From Caryophanales bacterium UBA1427 (GTDB lineage: Bacteria > Bacillota_I > Bacilli_A > ML615J-28 > CAG-313): DNA of 51,535 bases. Below the pieces are notes generated by a model that was given only the letters and a program-made list of their open reading frames with translations, made no database searches and had not been told where the DNA came from. How positions within the stretch are numbered: position 1 is the first letter of the stretch; each line of letters begins with the position of its first letter. The stretch is from the NCBI GenBank assembly GCA_002329485.1, contig DCTZ01000013.1:1-51535 (forward strand). The letters run 5' to 3'. Positions 51,457 through 51,535 of the stretch are shown piece by piece. A program made the position numbers and the translations under genes.

Positions 51457-51535
51457 TGTACGGCGCAAAAAGCACGCTTTTTCACTAATTAAATTATCGA
51501 CAAAAGATTAGGCTTAAGTTTTGCAAAAAGCTTTG

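Noticed and set aside
51466..51482. Inverted repeat AAAAAG / CTTTTT upstream of ftsY
   Set aside because: Short, A/T only except the ends, with no T-run after it on either strand.
1..51535. CRISPR array, transposon, prophage, tRNA or rRNA genes
   Set aside because: No repeated spacer pattern, transposase-like protein, terminal repeats or cloverleaf was seen; gaps between genes are short and explained by promoters, leaders and terminators.

Overview
The window is a gene-dense bacterial chromosome segment with informational and central-metabolic genes. 40 of its 41 genes lie on the minus strand; ruvA is the exception. The order gltX-cysS-mrnC-rlmB-sigH-rpmG-secE-nusG-rplKA-rplJL-ybxB-rpoBC is the conserved core cluster of Bacillota. 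TGA ends genes such as cysS, mrnC, rlmB and ftsY, so TGA is a stop codon here (not code 4). AT-rich promoters, strong AGGAGG ribosome-binding sites, L10 and L13 leaders, a GlgC/GlgD pair, a YlxM/FtsY/Ffh cluster and a Mini-III RNase fit a Bacilli-related lineage. A Mollicutes-adjacent, non-code-4 group such as Acholeplasmatales or Izemoplasmatales is a guess, not a demonstration.

Layout in the direction of minus-strand transcription (high to low coordinates). (1) 51.5-48.7 kb: the signal recognition particle operon ftsY-ylxM-ffh, ending at a bidirectional terminator shared with ruvA. (2) 48.6-45.9 kb: ruvA (plus) divergent from ruvB-queA (minus). (3) 45.8-30.6 kb: a long apparent operon with a good promoter before glgB and tandem terminators at the end: glgB-glgC-glgD-glgA-glgP-pfkA-pyk and two large NBD-FtsX ABC exporters. 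It couples glycogen synthesis and breakdown with two committed glycolytic steps. (4) 30.5-28.4 kb: one gene for a membrane-anchored surface protein with a cohesin-like domain and four Ig-like domains. (5) 28.3-24.1 kb: metG, a cation/proton antiporter, and a YitT-family membrane protein. (6) 24.1-23.1 kb: rplM-rpsI behind a consensus promoter and an L13 leader. (7) 23.0-18.5 kb: gltX-cysS-mrnC-rlmB-sigH, mostly overlapping. (8) 18.4-6.6 kb: rpmG-secE-nusG, rplK-rplA, rplJ-rplL, ybxB and rpoB-rpoC, each with visible promoters, leaders or terminators. (9) 6.5-0 kb: priA-fmt-pgpA-sdaA-rlmD; rlmD is cut by the window start.

The most unusual gene is priA. The protein is full length and keeps its DNA-binding region and all eight zinc cysteines, but every helicase ATPase motif has eroded, which suggests a purely structural replication-restart factor. 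Other points: two L1-binding mimic hairpins in the rplK-rplA unit, a three-helix SecE, TTG starts on both rpoB and rpoC, a divergent SigH, a GlgA without the N-terminal KxGGL lysine, and the split ruvA/ruvB.

No stretch over about 205 bases lacks a gene. The larger gaps (17103-17306, 23933-24127, 15674-15866, 30483-30673, 6454-6636) are filled by the promoters, leaders and terminators listed. I saw no tRNA, rRNA, insertion sequence, prophage, CRISPR array or toxin-antitoxin pair.
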